From positions 1,116,001 to 1,180,000 of the forward strand of contig NZ_CP064936.1 of the NCBI RefSeq assembly GCF_016117655.1: a stretch of DNA of 64,000 nucleotides, given 5' to 3'. Each line of letters starts with the position of its first letter. The stretch's first letter is position 1. This document shows, piece after piece, positions 44,624-58,749 of the stretch. The stretch is from Treponema peruense. Its GTDB lineage: Bacteria > Spirochaetota > Spirochaetia > Treponematales > Treponemataceae. The translations under genes and the position numbers were made by a program. The notes beneath the pieces were generated by a model, which was given only the letters and a program-made list of their open reading frames with translations, was not told the DNA's origin and searched no databases.

Positions 44624-47587
44624 GTGAAAGCATCTGAAATTAAGGCCGTAAACGCTGTAAACGGTGACAAAATCGTTATTCAGGGTGCCAGAGAGCACAA
44701 TCTTAAAAATATAAGCGTAGAAATTCCTCGCAACAAGCTGGTTGTCATAAGCGGCCTCAGCGGAAGCGGAAAATCGTCTCTTGCCTTTGACACTCTGTTT
44801 GCAGAAGGTCAGCGGCGTTATATGGAAAGCCTGTCTTCCTATGCACGCCAGTTTCTGGGACGCATGGACAAGCCCGATGTAGATTTAATCACTGGACTTT
44901 CCCCTGCAATTTCAATAGAACAGAAAACTACACATAAAAATCCGCGTTCAACAGTCGGTACGGTTACAGAAATTTACGATTATTACAGGCTGCTCTTTGC
45001 ACGTATAGGACGCCCTCATTGTCCCCGCTGTGGCCGTGAAATAAACGAACAGTCCGTTGACCAGATAATAGATTCAATTCTTTCATGGGAAGACGGAACA
45101 AAACTCACGCTTCTGGCACCGGTTATCCGCGGAAAAAAGGGCGAACACCAGAAAATAATAGAAGATGCAAGAAAGTCAGGCTTTAGGCGCGCAAGAATAG
45201 ACGGCCTCATGGTGGAACTCGAAGATTCAATCAAGCTTGACAAACAGAAAAAGCATACAATAGAAATTGTAGTAGACAGAATATCCTTAAAAAGCGACAT
45301 AAGAAAACGTCTTGCAGGTTCGGTAGAGACTGCCCTTGAAAATTCAGGCGGAATAATCATCGTCTTAAGGCGTGTGTACAAAACAGATGAAGCCTATAAG
45401 GCAGTTGCTGCCGCTCTTGATGAAAAGGGAACGTCCTACGACCGCAATGCAGACTTTATTGAACAGGAAATTTTCTTTTCACAGCAAAATGCATGTCCCG
45501 ACTGCGGAATCTCACTCCCCGAACTTCAGCCGCGCCTTTTTTCGTTTAACAATCCGTTCGGAGCTTGTCCAGACTGCACGGGCCTTGGCGGAAAAATGGA
45601 ATATGACCGCGCTCTTCTTATGCCCGACCCGAAACTTTCGTTCAATGAACACGGAATCGCGCCGTATAATCCTGACTCGTCCTGGAATCATTCCATGTTT
45701 GAAGCAATTGCAAAAGCCGCAGGTTTTTCACTGGATGCTCCTCTTGATACGCTTACAAAAAAACAGTCAGACTTTTTGTGGAACGGCGATTCCGCACTCA
45801 ATATAAAGTGGGTTTACAAAAAGCAAAGCGGTGAAGGCCAGAGTACATACAACCGGCCCTGGATAGGTGTGCTTGCAGACATGCGCCGCCGTTATGCAGA
45901 AGCGTGGGGTGACAATGCCCGTGAATCGCTTGAAAAATACATGTCACACTGTGAGTGCAGAAGCTGCCGCGGAAAGCGTCTCAGACCCGAAGCACTCAGT
46001 GTAACAGTCGGCAATAAAAATATCTGGGATCTTACAGAACTTTCCGTTGCAGATACAATTGAATTCTTTGACAATCTCAAACTTACTTCTACTGAACAGA
46101 AAATCTGCGCACAGGTACTCAAAGAAATAAAGTCGCGCCTTCAGTTCCTTAAGAATGTAGGGCTTGAATACCTTACGCTTGAACGTTCGGCCGCAACACT
46201 CAGCGGTGGTGAAGCTCAGCGCATACGCCTTTCTACACAGATTGGAAGCGGTCTTACCGGAGTAATGTATATTCTTGACGAGCCGTCAATAGGTCTTCAC
46301 CAGCGTGACAATGAACGCCTTATTAAGTCGCTTACATATCTGCGCGATCTTGGAAACACAGTTATTGTAGTTGAACATGACGAACAGACACTGCGCACCG
46401 CTGACTGGCTTGTAGACATAGGCCCCGGTGCAGGTGTTCACGGAGGGCGCGTTATGGCTTCTGGAACCCCGCAGCAGGTAAGTCTAGTGGAAGACAGTGT
46501 AACAGGCCGCTATCTTGCAGGAAAAATCCGCATGCACTTACCCGCAGAGCGCAGAAAAGGCAACGGCAGTTTTATAAGCGTCCGGGGTGTAACGGAGCAC
46601 AACCTTAAGGGAATTGATGCAGACATTCCGCTCGGAGCTTTTACATGCATAACAGGAGTTTCTGGAAGTGGCAAATCAACTTTTTTAAGCGACGTACTTT
46701 ACCCGGCCGTAAGCAACAGAATAATGCGCACTGATTATCCCGTCGGCGCTTACAAATCAATTTCGGGACTCGAAGGAATAGACAAAGTAATAAACATAGA
46801 CCAGAGCCCTATCGGAAGAACGCCAAGAAGCAATCCTGTAACATACATCGGTGTATTCGACAAAATCCGCGAACTGTTTGCATCCCTGCCTGAATCAAAG
46901 GCGCGCGGCTACAAGTCAGGCCGTTTTTCATTCAACGTAAAGGGCGGTCGCTGCGAAAACTGCCAGGGTGCCGGAACAATTACAATAGAAATGAATTTTC
47001 TTCCCGACGTATTTATCCAGTGTGATGTCTGCCACGGAAAAAGATTCAACCAGGAAACGCTCGACGTCATGTACAAGGGCAAGACCATAAGTGACGTACT
47101 TGACATGACAATAGAAGATGCCGCAGACTTTTTTGCAGGAATTCCGCATATAGCAAGAAAACTGGAAACCCTCAAAAACGTGGGGCTCGGCTACATTACG
47201 CTCGGCCAGAATGCACTTACACTCAGCGGCGGTGAAGCACAGCGTGTAAAACTTGCCGCGGAACTTGCCCGTCCTTCTACAGGAAAAACGCTTTATATCC
47301 TTGACGAACCCACAACAGGACTTCATTTTGTAGACATAAAGCAGCTTATGAAAGTAATACAACAGCTTGTGGACAAAGGAAACACAGTTGTCATGATAGA
47401 ACACAACCTTGACGTAATATGCCAGGCCGACTACATCATAGATCTGGGTCCCGAAGGAGGCTGCGGCGGCGGAACAGTTGTCGCAACAGGAACTCCCGAA
47501 GAAGTTGCACTCTGTTCAAAAAGCTATACAGGAAAATTTATAGCAGAAATGCTTGAACGCGAAAAGGAAAGGAACATTGCTGAATAA
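44624..47587 (+). CDS. uvrA: Excinuclease ABC subunit A
   Basis: The 987-residue product is UvrA, the damage-recognition ATPase of nucleotide excision repair. It has two ABC cassettes with Walker [10 protein letters not shown] and GVSGSGKST, two LSGGEAQR signatures, and zinc-finger Cys pairs CPRCG, CPDCG with CPDCTGLGG, and CENCQGAG with [12 protein letters not shown] 44624 is the only sensible start. Its end overlaps the SD and start of lptD, so the two are coupled. From memory, a uvrA-lptD pair is also found in T. pallidum. Confidence 0.97.
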   Translation: MKASEIKAVNAVNGDKIVIQGAREHNLKNISVEIPRNKLVVISGLSGSGKSSLAFDTLFAEGQRRYMESLSSYARQFLGRMDKPDVDLITGLSPAISIEQKTTHKNPRSTVGTVTEIYDYYRLLFARIGRPHCPRCGREINEQSVDQIIDSILSWEDGTKLTLLAPVIRGKKGEHQKIIEDARKSGFRRARIDGLMVELEDSIKLDKQKKHTIEIVVDRISLKSDIRKRLAGSVETALENSGGIIIVLRRVYKTDEAYKAVAAALDEKGTSYDRNADFIEQEIFFSQQNACPDCGISLPELQPRLFSFNNPFGACPDCTGLGGKMEYDRALLMPDPKLSFNEHGIAPYNPDSSWNHSMFEAIAKAAGFSLDAPLDTLTKKQSDFLWNGDSALNIKWVYKKQSGEGQSTYNRPWIGVLADMRRRYAEAWGDNARESLEKYMSHCECRSCRGKRLRPEALSVTVGNKNIWDLTELSVADTIEFFDNLKLTSTEQKICAQVLKEIKSRLQFLKNVGLEYLTLERSAATLSGGEAQRIRLSTQIGSGLTGVMYILDEPSIGLHQRDNERLIKSLTYLRDLGNTVIVVEHDEQTLRTADWLVDIGPGAGVHGGRVMASGTPQQVSLVEDSVTGRYLAGKIRMHLPAERRKGNGSFISVRGVTEHNLKGIDADIPLGAFTCITGVSGSGKSTFLSDVLYPAVSNRIMRTDYPVGAYKSISGLEGIDKVINIDQSPIGRTPRSNPVTYIGVFDKIRELFASLPESKARGYKSGRFSFNVKGGRCENCQGAGTITIEMNFLPDVFIQCDVCHGKRFNQETLDVMYKGKTISDVLDMTIEDAADFFAGIPHIARKLETLKNVGLGYITLGQNALTLSGGEAQRVKLAAELARPSTGKTLYILDEPTTGLHFVDIKQLMKVIQQLVDKGNTVVMIEHNLDVICQADYIIDLGPEGGCGGGTVVATGTPEEVALCSKSYTGKFIAEMLEREKERNIAE

Positions 47588-50500
47588 AAACCGGCTCAGA
47601 ATATTCAGATTTGCTTTCTCATTCATTTGTGTCTTTCTTGCGGCCGCAGTAAATCCGAATCGTCTTTTGGCACAGAAAAATTCTTCTGTAATAAGCATAG
47701 ACAATGCCGAATCCACCGAATACAGAAAAAATCCCGACTCTGGAAACGAAGAAATAATCCTTTCAGGCTCAGTAATTCTTTCTGTCACAAGCGGAAAATC
47801 CAAAACCACAATTTCTGCTTCGAGGGTAACATACGACCGTGTAACAGAAATGCTTTTTGCCAGCGGAAACGTTACGTTAAGACAGACCGGCGGTTCTGAA
47901 GGCGGCCAGGACGTTACGGCACAGACGCTTCTTTTCAATGCACGCACCATGGAAGGAATTTTCGACGGTGGAAGGGTTGTCCAGACAAAAAGTGACGCAA
48001 TAAACCTTCCTTCAGATTCTACGCTTATAGTTTCTTCAAAAATATTCGGCCGTGACACTTCCGGAACAATCGCCTTCAAAAATGCAGAACTTACCTTCTG
48101 CGATGATGAAAAACCGCACTGGAAAATCTGGGCATCAAACATCTGGCTTTTACCCGGCGGCGAATTTGCTTTCTTTAACGCAGTCCTCTCTGTCGGAAAC
48201 ATCCCTATTTTTTATCTTCCGGCATTCTATTATCCCAAAGACGAACTGGTGTTCAATCCTTCCTTCGGCTACAACGAGCGGACGGGGTATTTTTTTCAGA
48301 CAACAACATATATTCTGGGAAGAAAACCTCTGGATACTTCTTCGGACAGTGATGCGGAAGATGACATAACAAAAGGACTCTTTAACTTCATGAAGTCCAC
48401 GTCACTTAAAAAACAGGTCAGGGAAGGGCTTGTTCTGCATAACCTTGACGAAGATTACAAAGGTAATACCGACAATTATCTTAAAATAATGGGCGACTAT
48501 TATACAAACCTCGGAATAATGGCCGGAATTCAGGGTGCATACAAACCAAAAAAATATATCAGCGGTATAGAAGGATTTGTCAAGCTTGGTTTTACAAATA
48601 CAATAAATTCCACAAGCGGCGGTTATACTCCATATTTTGAATCAGGAAAAACTTATTCCGACTCGTCAAATTTTATGGGACTTGAACTTCCGTTCCGCTA
48701 CGGGGCCAGTTTCAAACTTTCTATGTCAAAGCCTTTTTCACTTACACTGTCACTTCCTGTTTACAGTGACCCTTATTTTACCGAAGATTTTGACGAACGT
48801 TCCGAATACATTGACTGGCTGGGCTTTTTGATGAGCGGTGCCGGACAGACAAAGGAAGAAAATGACAAGTCAAGCCAGACATCATCGTTTACATGGAATG
48901 CAACAGGTTCCTATACAGTGCCGCTGCCCGATGCAGTAAAGCCTTTTATAAATTCCCTCTCTCTATCCGGAATAAATTCGTCTGTTGCCTTCAGTTCAAA
49001 GACAAGAAATTCTTCTGACGATCCTGAATTCTATTCACGCGAAAATAAAAATTATTCCCCCGAAAGAAGTTTTTATTATCCGTCACAGGTTACTCCGTTC
49101 AAAATAAGTTCAAAAATATCAGGAACAATTATACAATATCCCCCGTCTGTAAAAAAAGCAAAGTCTGCAGAAAAGATAAAATTCGACATACCGCTTGTGG
49201 CTCCTGAAATTATTTCTGTTCCGCAGAATAAGTCTTCAAAAAAAGAATCTGACGCTTCTTCTACAGAAGGTGGTTCCGCAGAAAATACAGAAAGAACCGC
49301 AGCTCTGGCAGAACAGGCCGACGGTAAAGAAGAAAAAGCTTCTGAAGAAACAGTCCTTTCAGAAAAGGATCTTCCGCTTCTTGAACCATCGCAGAAACAT
49401 TCCCTTGTTACACTCGGTGGCCTTAAGTATACGCTCGGCTACAGTATAAACCCGCAGTATACGTCGCAGCTTTCATACAATTCGTCAGATTTGAAAAAGC
49501 CCGGTGACTTCAGCTGGAGCAACCTTTATTCTTCATACTACCAGGTAAAAGTTCCTTCAACGCTTACAAGCAGCTTCAGTTACGGCGGCTCATTTGCTTC
49601 CATGACAAATACTCTTTCGTTCAACCCAGTTTATCAGGAACACCCCAATCTTGACGGCTACACAGAAAGTTCAGCTTCTTCAGTCAGAAAAACAGACTAC
49701 AATGCAAGAAAACTGGATCTTACCGGAACAAATTCAGTTTCATTCAATCCGTTTGCCTATTCAACAGTATTCAAAAATACCGGTTTAAACTGGAATACAA
49801 CAGTAAAAGTTCTTCGCACCGAATTTCTGGGCGATGAAACCAATCCCGAATGGGACTACATCACATCGGACCTTACCGACAGTGACTCTGTTACCGCGCA
49901 TACACTAAGTGCAACACTTTCGGCAGTTGAAGACAAATTTTCGCAGGTACTGACGCTTTCCACGACTCTTCCGCCTCAGGTAGATGAATACGATGCTTCA
50001 TTAAAACTTACATTTCCTTTCCTGTCGCTGTCATTTTCTTCAGGAGTTGAACAGAAATCCAAAGATGACGAAACCTTTGTTTTGAAACCGTTTAAACAGT
50101 CAGCATCACTTAAACTTTTTGACAGTACGCTTTCTCTTACCGAATCATTCAACTACGAACTTGAAGACGATTATGCCGATGCGCTTAAAATAGCCCTTTC
50201 CTGGAACAATCTTCAGCTGGCCTACACAATGCAGTATACCAACGGCTACGAACCCAAAAAAGACGATCAGGGAAAACTTACTGACTGGGAAATGAAAACA
50301 GACAAAGAATTTATTCCGTATTCTGCCTCGCTTGCATATTCTACAAAGTCAAAAACGTACCGCTACTGGAAAAACCGCATTACATGGGCGCCGTCCCTTA
50401 GCACCAGTATTGTTTACGACTGTCTCAGGCCAACAAACAGTTATTTCAGGTTTGCACCGTCAATTTCGTTTAAGATCAACGAGTTTTTTGAACTTTCCTT

Positions 50501-50891
50501 TACTTCTGAATCAAGAAACAGCGTTATTTTCAGGTATTTCCAGGATTATATCGGTTATGAAGATACAATCGGCGGTGAAAAAAATCCTTTTGTAGACCTG
50601 TGGAATTCATTTGTTTTCTGGAGTGATGACGCATTTTTCGATCCCGACCAGACAGTAAGAAAATCTTCGGGGTTCAAAATTAAAAATCTTAAAATAAGTA
50701 TAACACATAAGCTCTGTGACTGGGATATGTCTGCAAGTCTTACATTCAAACCAAGAGCCGTAACAGGGGATGACAATAAAAAATCCTACGACTACCATCC
50801 GTATTTTACTTTCGGAGTCACATGGCGCCCGATGGCAAGTATGAAAACCCAGATTGTTGACGAATATGGCGAATGGAAGCTTAATCCATAA
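47577..50891 (+). CDS. lptD: LptD/OstA-like outer-membrane protein
   Basis: The product of about 1104 residues has a signal peptide (FRFAFSFICVFLAAAVNPNRLLA), an N-terminal OstA/LptA-like jellyroll (VILSVTSGKSKTTISASRVTYDRVTEMLFASGNV) and a long barrel-like C-terminal region. KPHWKIWASNIWLLPGGEFAFFNAVLSVGNIPIFYLPAFYYPKDELV matches the LptD core but is listed here only by its family features: W, P and Y-rich plug segments. A Ser/Glu-rich linker lies near residues 545-610. TTG 47577 is chosen because AAGGAAAGG lies before it. LptD inserts LPS in other bacteria; many treponemes lack classical LPS, so the cargo may be another glycolipid. Confidence 0.8.
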   Translation: MLNKNRLRIFRFAFSFICVFLAAAVNPNRLLAQKNSSVISIDNAESTEYRKNPDSGNEEIILSGSVILSVTSGKSKTTISASRVTYDRVTEMLFASGNVTLRQTGGSEGGQDVTAQTLLFNARTMEGIFDGGRVVQTKSDAINLPSDSTLIVSSKIFGRDTSGTIAFKNAELTFCDDEKPHWKIWASNIWLLPGGEFAFFNAVLSVGNIPIFYLPAFYYPKDELVFNPSFGYNERTGYFFQTTTYILGRKPLDTSSDSDAEDDITKGLFNFMKSTSLKKQVREGLVLHNLDEDYKGNTDNYLKIMGDYYTNLGIMAGIQGAYKPKKYISGIEGFVKLGFTNTINSTSGGYTPYFESGKTYSDSSNFMGLELPFRYGASFKLSMSKPFSLTLSLPVYSDPYFTEDFDERSEYIDWLGFLMSGAGQTKEENDKSSQTSSFTWNATGSYTVPLPDAVKPFINSLSLSGINSSVAFSSKTRNSSDDPEFYSRENKNYSPERSFYYPSQVTPFKISSKISGTIIQYPPSVKKAKSAEKIKFDIPLVAPEIISVPQNKSSKKESDASSTEGGSAENTERTAALAEQADGKEEKASEETVLSEKDLPLLEPSQKHSLVTLGGLKYTLGYSINPQYTSQLSYNSSDLKKPGDFSWSNLYSSYYQVKVPSTLTSSFSYGGSFASMTNTLSFNPVYQEHPNLDGYTESSASSVRKTDYNARKLDLTGTNSVSFNPFAYSTVFKNTGLNWNTTVKVLRTEFLGDETNPEWDYITSDLTDSDSVTAHTLSATLSAVEDKFSQVLTLSTTLPPQVDEYDASLKLTFPFLSLSFSSGVEQKSKDDETFVLKPFKQSASLKLFDSTLSLTESFNYELEDDYADALKIALSWNNLQLAYTMQYTNGYEPKKDDQGKLTDWEMKTDKEFIPYSASLAYSTKSKTYRYWKNRITWAPSLSTSIVYDCLRPTNSYFRFAPSISFKINEFFELSFTSESRNSVIFRYFQDYIGYEDTIGGEKNPFVDLWNSFVFWSDDAFFDPDQTVRKSSGFKIKNLKISITHKLCDWDMSASLTFKPRAVTGDDNKKSYDYHPYFTFGVTWRPMASMKTQIVDEYGEWKLNP

Positions 50892-51002
50892 AATTTTAAG
50901 GCTGAAAATAAAATAAAACTTGAATTCTGCTCTCTGTTGAATTAAATTTGCATATAGTATGCCTTGTACCGGGGTTTCCGGTTTGCATCGGATTTTTAAC
51001 CC

Positions 51003-51040
51003 GAAGTTTGCGAAGTTAACTGGTTTGCAATGCGAACTTC
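51003..51040. repeat. Hairpin related to the intergenic repeat family
   Basis: GAAGTTTGC (51003-51011) pairs with GCGAACTTC (51032-51040) with one G-U wobble. It is preceded by CGGATTTTTA, as in the tandem repeats at 39983-40305. It ends 8 nt before the SD of the next gene. The rest of the gap 50892-51002 shows only a small CCGG/CCGG stem. Confidence 0.5.
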
Positions 51041-51056
51041 CATATTGGAGGAAATT

Positions 51057-51440
51057 ATGGCTGAAAATGATGTTTTGAATGAAGAAAAGGTTTCTGCCGG
51101 GAAAGAAGAATTATCTGACAAAAAGTCATCAGATTTGGGAAAGACAATTCTCGGCTATATCGACAAAGGTGTGGAGTCATCAAAAAAAGGGCTTAAAATT
51201 GCCGGTAACAGACTCAGTGAATTCGGCGACAAGTCAATGCATCGTATTGAAATAAGCCGTCTTAATTCCAAACTCGAAAAAACATATGCTTCTATTGGAA
51301 AACTTGTGTTCGAAAAATACACTTCAGATCCCGAATCTGCACAGATTTCTCTTTCTGACAGTGACTTTGCTTCAAATTTGGCCGAAGCGCAGAATATAAC
51401 AAAAGAAATAGCACGCCATGAAGAATTTTTGAAAAAATAA
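51057..51440 (+). CDS. Hypothetical small acidic helical protein
   Basis: The 127-residue product is soluble, highly charged and helical. An N-terminal acidic tail is followed by LGKTILGYIDKGVESSKKGLKIAG and a probable coiled coil (ISRLNSKLEKTYASIGKLVFEKY). I do not recognise a family with confidence. TTGGAGG lies 6 nt before ATG 51057. It stands alone between lptD and the rRNA operon. Confidence 0.7.
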   Translation: MAENDVLNEEKVSAGKEELSDKKSSDLGKTILGYIDKGVESSKKGLKIAGNRLSEFGDKSMHRIEISRLNSKLEKTYASIGKLVFEKYTSDPESAQISLSDSDFASNLAEAQNITKEIARHEEFLKK

Positions 51441-51471
51441 AAGAATTTTTCACTTTTTTCGTCTTTTGCTA

Positions 51472-51501
51472 TTGACGTGCTAATAGTGAATATGATATAG
51501 T
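51472..51501 (+). promoter_or_regulatory. rRNA operon promoter
   Basis: TTGACG (51472-51477), an 18-bp spacer and TATAGT (51496-51501) lie about 195 bp before 16S. The leader between contains a GGCC-TTCG-GGCC tetraloop hairpin near 51680. Confidence 0.6.
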
Positions 51502-51697
51502 CTTATACATCGCCACTAAACAGTGGTAGTAAATAAAAGTTATTTGACAGAAAAGGGAAGGAAAGAAGAGACAGAATGAGCAGGAAAAACTGTTCAGGAA
51601 GGTGACGCAAGGAAAAAGAAAAACCAATTCCATGTCAGTATGAGATGGAGCCGGTTCGTAACAAAATGAAAAATCCCAGGCCTTCGGGCCGAGGAAT

Positions 51698-56352
<4,655 letters not shown>

Positions 56353-56466
56353 TCCTTCAAAAATCATTTTGTTTCTTTCTGCGGACAGTGTTCCGCCAAG
56401 ACTTTGCAGCCTGGAAGGGTACTTCCCTGAGGCAAAGTTTTCAGCCTCTGATGCGGCTCTTATGAT

Positions 56467-56574
56467 GCCGGTGGCCATGGCGGGGAGGAAATACCCGTTC
56501 CCATTCCGAACACGGAAGTCAAGCTCCCCTGCGCCGATGATACTGCGAGAGCGGGAAAGTAGGTGGCCGTCGGC
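56467..56574 (+). rRNA. rrf: 5S ribosomal RNA
   Basis: CCCGTTCCCATTCCGAACACGGAAG and CGCCGATGATACTGCGAGAG are typical. The terminal helix GCCGG.../...CGGC closes the molecule, and a run of eight T follows immediately, so 5S helix 1 with the T-run may also be the terminator. Confidence 0.95.
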
Positions 56575-56593
56575 TTTTTTTTGTTTAAATTCA

Positions 56594-57337
56594 ATGGAGA
56601 GTTTCAAATTGTTTGATTTTACAAAATTACATTCCGATTTATTTTCTTATTCTGATTCAGAATTCAAACTATTTCAGTGCAGGCTGATTCCGGGTTTGGA
56701 TTTAAATTCTGTAATTGGTGTTCGATTCCCTTTGTTGCGTCAGACTGCAAAAAAAGTTCAGGAGTATGGAAACACCGATGATTTTTTTGACAGTCTGCCG
56801 CATAAATATTTTGAAGAAAATGTATTGCATGGTTATTTAATTGAACGGATTAAGGATGCAGAAATTTGTGTTCAACGTATTGATCAATTTATTCCATTTA
56901 TAGATAACTGGGCTGTATGTGATACATTAAAACCTTCTGCCTTGAAGCGAAAACCGGATTTGCTTTTGAAAAAAATAATGGAATGGATTTCTGTTGATAA
57001 AACTTACTACAAAAGATTTGCCATAAGAATGCTGATGTGCTTTTTTTTGGATGAAAATTTCAAGCCCTCTTATTTGAAAATAGTTGCCGACATTAAAAGT
57101 GATGACTATTACATTAATATGATGATTTCATGGTTCTTTGCCACTGCTTTGGCTAAACAGTGGGATTCAACTTTTATGTATCTTCAAGGTAGAAAACTTT
57201 CTGCATGGTGTCATAAAAAAACGATACAGAAAGCGATTGAAAGTTATAGAATTTCTGATGACAAAAAAGTAATTCTTAAAAATCTGTCTATAAATAACGC
57301 ACCGCAACCGAGTTCAGCTACTTTTTGTACTGAATAA
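56594..57337 (+). CDS. AlkD-like DNA alkylation repair protein
   Basis: The product of about 247 residues is an all-helical HEAT-like protein of the DNA alkylation repair family: IPGLDLNSVIGVRFPLLRQTAKK, then HGYLIERIKD, then FIDNWAVCDTLKP. The conserved Trp-Asp core region appears as NWAVCD. The start is uncertain: ATG 56594 has no SD, while TTG 56609 has GGAGAG 6 nt before it. It starts only about 20 nt after the 5S T-run, so it may be expressed by read-through. The last 14 residues overlap a gene remnant on the other strand and may not be native. Confidence 0.8.
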   Translation: MESFKLFDFTKLHSDLFSYSDSEFKLFQCRLIPGLDLNSVIGVRFPLLRQTAKKVQEYGNTDDFFDSLPHKYFEENVLHGYLIERIKDAEICVQRIDQFIPFIDNWAVCDTLKPSALKRKPDLLLKKIMEWISVDKTYYKRFAIRMLMCFFLDENFKPSYLKIVADIKSDDYYINMMISWFFATALAKQWDSTFMYLQGRKLSAWCHKKTIQKAIESYRISDDKKVILKNLSINNAPQPSSATFCTE

Positions 57338-57469
57338 TCCAATAACTTTTTCCATAGCCTTTGCGCTTGAATTCAGGTGCAATTCCGAGTGAACCAAAAG
57401 TCATTACAGAAAGTTCTGTTCTATCATCGCAAAATTTTTTGTCAATAAACAGAATATTCAACCTTAAAA
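57318..57469 (-). pseudogene. GNAT acetyltransferase remnant
   Basis: On the minus strand a short frame reads TELSVMTFGSLGIAPEFKRKGYGKSYW, which is the acetyl-CoA-binding motif of a GNAT enzyme, then stops at 57318. The N-terminal domain is missing and no start is visible. It overlaps the 3' end of the alkD-like gene, so a rearrangement has joined the two. The rest of 57338-57485 holds nothing else. Confidence 0.6.
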
Positions 57470-57485
57470 AAATGAAATATGGTCG

Positions 57486-58067
57486 CTACTTCGTAAAAAT
57501 CTTTGACAGATTGATTTTACATTTTATTCCCCATTTAATTTTGTTGGAAAAATAATCTGCAACCTGAGGAGAATTTAAATCTGAACGGTTTATTAAAATT
57601 CTGTAACTCAAAAACGGGTCAATAAAAACATAATCAAGAATCGAAAACTTCCAGCCTACAATCGGAGCGGCAACTGTTATGGCTGTTTCTTTTTGCATAT
57701 TTGAATTTGAAAACATTACAAAATCTGTTCCCATCCCGGTACCGATATACGGACCGTCAAGACCTTTGAAAAACGGATAGAATAAAACATCAGCTTTTAC
57801 ACCAACAGTTGTGACAACTAAATCTGTTTCTTTTGGCCAGAGTGTCATGTGAGAAAAAGCAGGTCGCAGCGAAAGGAATTTGAACATCTGTATTTCATAA
57901 TTTACGCCAAGACCCCAGCCACGGTTTTCAAGCCCTGTCTGAAGATATCCCAAATCAAATGAAAGAATTTTTTTGCCAACAAAACTTTCTGCAAAGGAAT
58001 TTTGCGCGCATATTATACTTAGAAAAAAGATTATTGATGTTGTGATAAGGGTTTTCTTTGTATGCAT
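57486..58067 (-). CDS. Secreted hypothetical protein, small barrel-like
   Basis: The 193-residue product has a signal peptide (TLITTSIIFFLSIICAQNSFA) and a beta-rich body with FDLGYLQTGLENRGWGLGVNYEI, GVKADVLFYPFFKGLDGPYIGTGMG and DYVFIDPFLSYRI, which look like strands of a small outer-membrane barrel. I do not recognise a specific family. GGAAA lies 9-10 nt before the ATG, a weak SD. Codon use is AT-rich like the surrounding accessory genes. Confidence 0.65.
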   Translation of the reverse strand: MHTKKTLITTSIIFFLSIICAQNSFAESFVGKKILSFDLGYLQTGLENRGWGLGVNYEIQMFKFLSLRPAFSHMTLWPKETDLVVTTVGVKADVLFYPFFKGLDGPYIGTGMGTDFVMFSNSNMQKETAITVAAPIVGWKFSILDYVFIDPFLSYRILINRSDLNSPQVADYFSNKIKWGIKCKINLSKIFTK

Positions 58068-58261
58068 TAAATTATTTCCATTTAGTTCGTAAAGTTCAAG
58101 ATTTTCATATCCATTTATGGCACTTCTGCTCTTCGTATATTACAATATTTTCTCATCATAGTATATCTTAATTGAATAAATTAATGAATATTATTTAATT
58201 GTTTTATAATTGACAAAGTTACAGATTTAATATTCTTCCCTCGACTTCAATAAGAAAAAAT

Positions 58262-58269
58262 GCTACTGT
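58262..58269 (+). promoter_or_regulatory. Extended -10 promoter of the GNAT-GH32 operon, predicted leaderless
   Basis: TGCTACTGT (from 58261) ends 6 nt before ATG 58276, with a weak -35 TCGACT (58241-58246) at 17 bp. The remaining gap 58068-58260 is AT-rich and shows no gene. Confidence 0.45.
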
Positions 58270-58275
58270 TTGTTT

Positions 58276-58749
58276 ATGGAAAATTTATTCAGATTGATGC
58301 AAAAATCAGATTATGAAAGCGTTTATTCACTTTGGATGAAATGCAAAAATATGGGATTCAATAATGTTGATGACAGCGAAAAAGGCATTTCAAAATATCT
58401 GGAGCGAAATTCAAAAACGTGTTTTGTTTGTGTTCGGAATGAAAAAGTTGTCGGCGTTATTCTAAGCGGTCATGACGGTCGTCGCGGTTTTATTCATCAT
58501 CTTGCAGTTGATCCCGATTTTAGGCGGCAGGGAATTGCAACTGAACTTTTGCGCCGTGCATTTGAAGATTTAAAAATGACAACAGTCTGGTGCGGCTATT
58601 ACGAAGGAAACGAAAAATCAAAACGCGTTCAGCAAAAATGCGGCTTTGAATTTTTTGCAAAAAACGACAATGTTCCGGTTCCGCTGATGAATGAAATCCG
58701 CACAGGATATATGAACAGAATTACAAAAGAAATGTGGGGAAATTTATGA
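58276..58749 (+). CDS. GNAT family N-acetyltransferase
   Basis: The 157-residue product is a single-domain GNAT enzyme. The acetyl-CoA motif is IHHLAVDPDFRRQGIATELLRRA, and the C-terminal QQKCGFEFFAKND is typical. The acceptor is unknown. Its stop overlaps the GH32 start (ATGA), so it is translated together with the sucrose/fructan enzyme although no metabolic link is obvious. Confidence 0.88.
   Translation: MENLFRLMQKSDYESVYSLWMKCKNMGFNNVDDSEKGISKYLERNSKTCFVCVRNEKVVGVILSGHDGRRGFIHHLAVDPDFRRQGIATELLRRAFEDLKMTTVWCGYYEGNEKSKRVQQKCGFEFFAKNDNVPVPLMNEIRTGYMNRITKEMWGNL

Noticed and set aside
47553-47576. lptD start at TTG 47553
   Set aside because: TTG 47577 has AAGGAAAGG directly upstream and gives a normal signal peptide.
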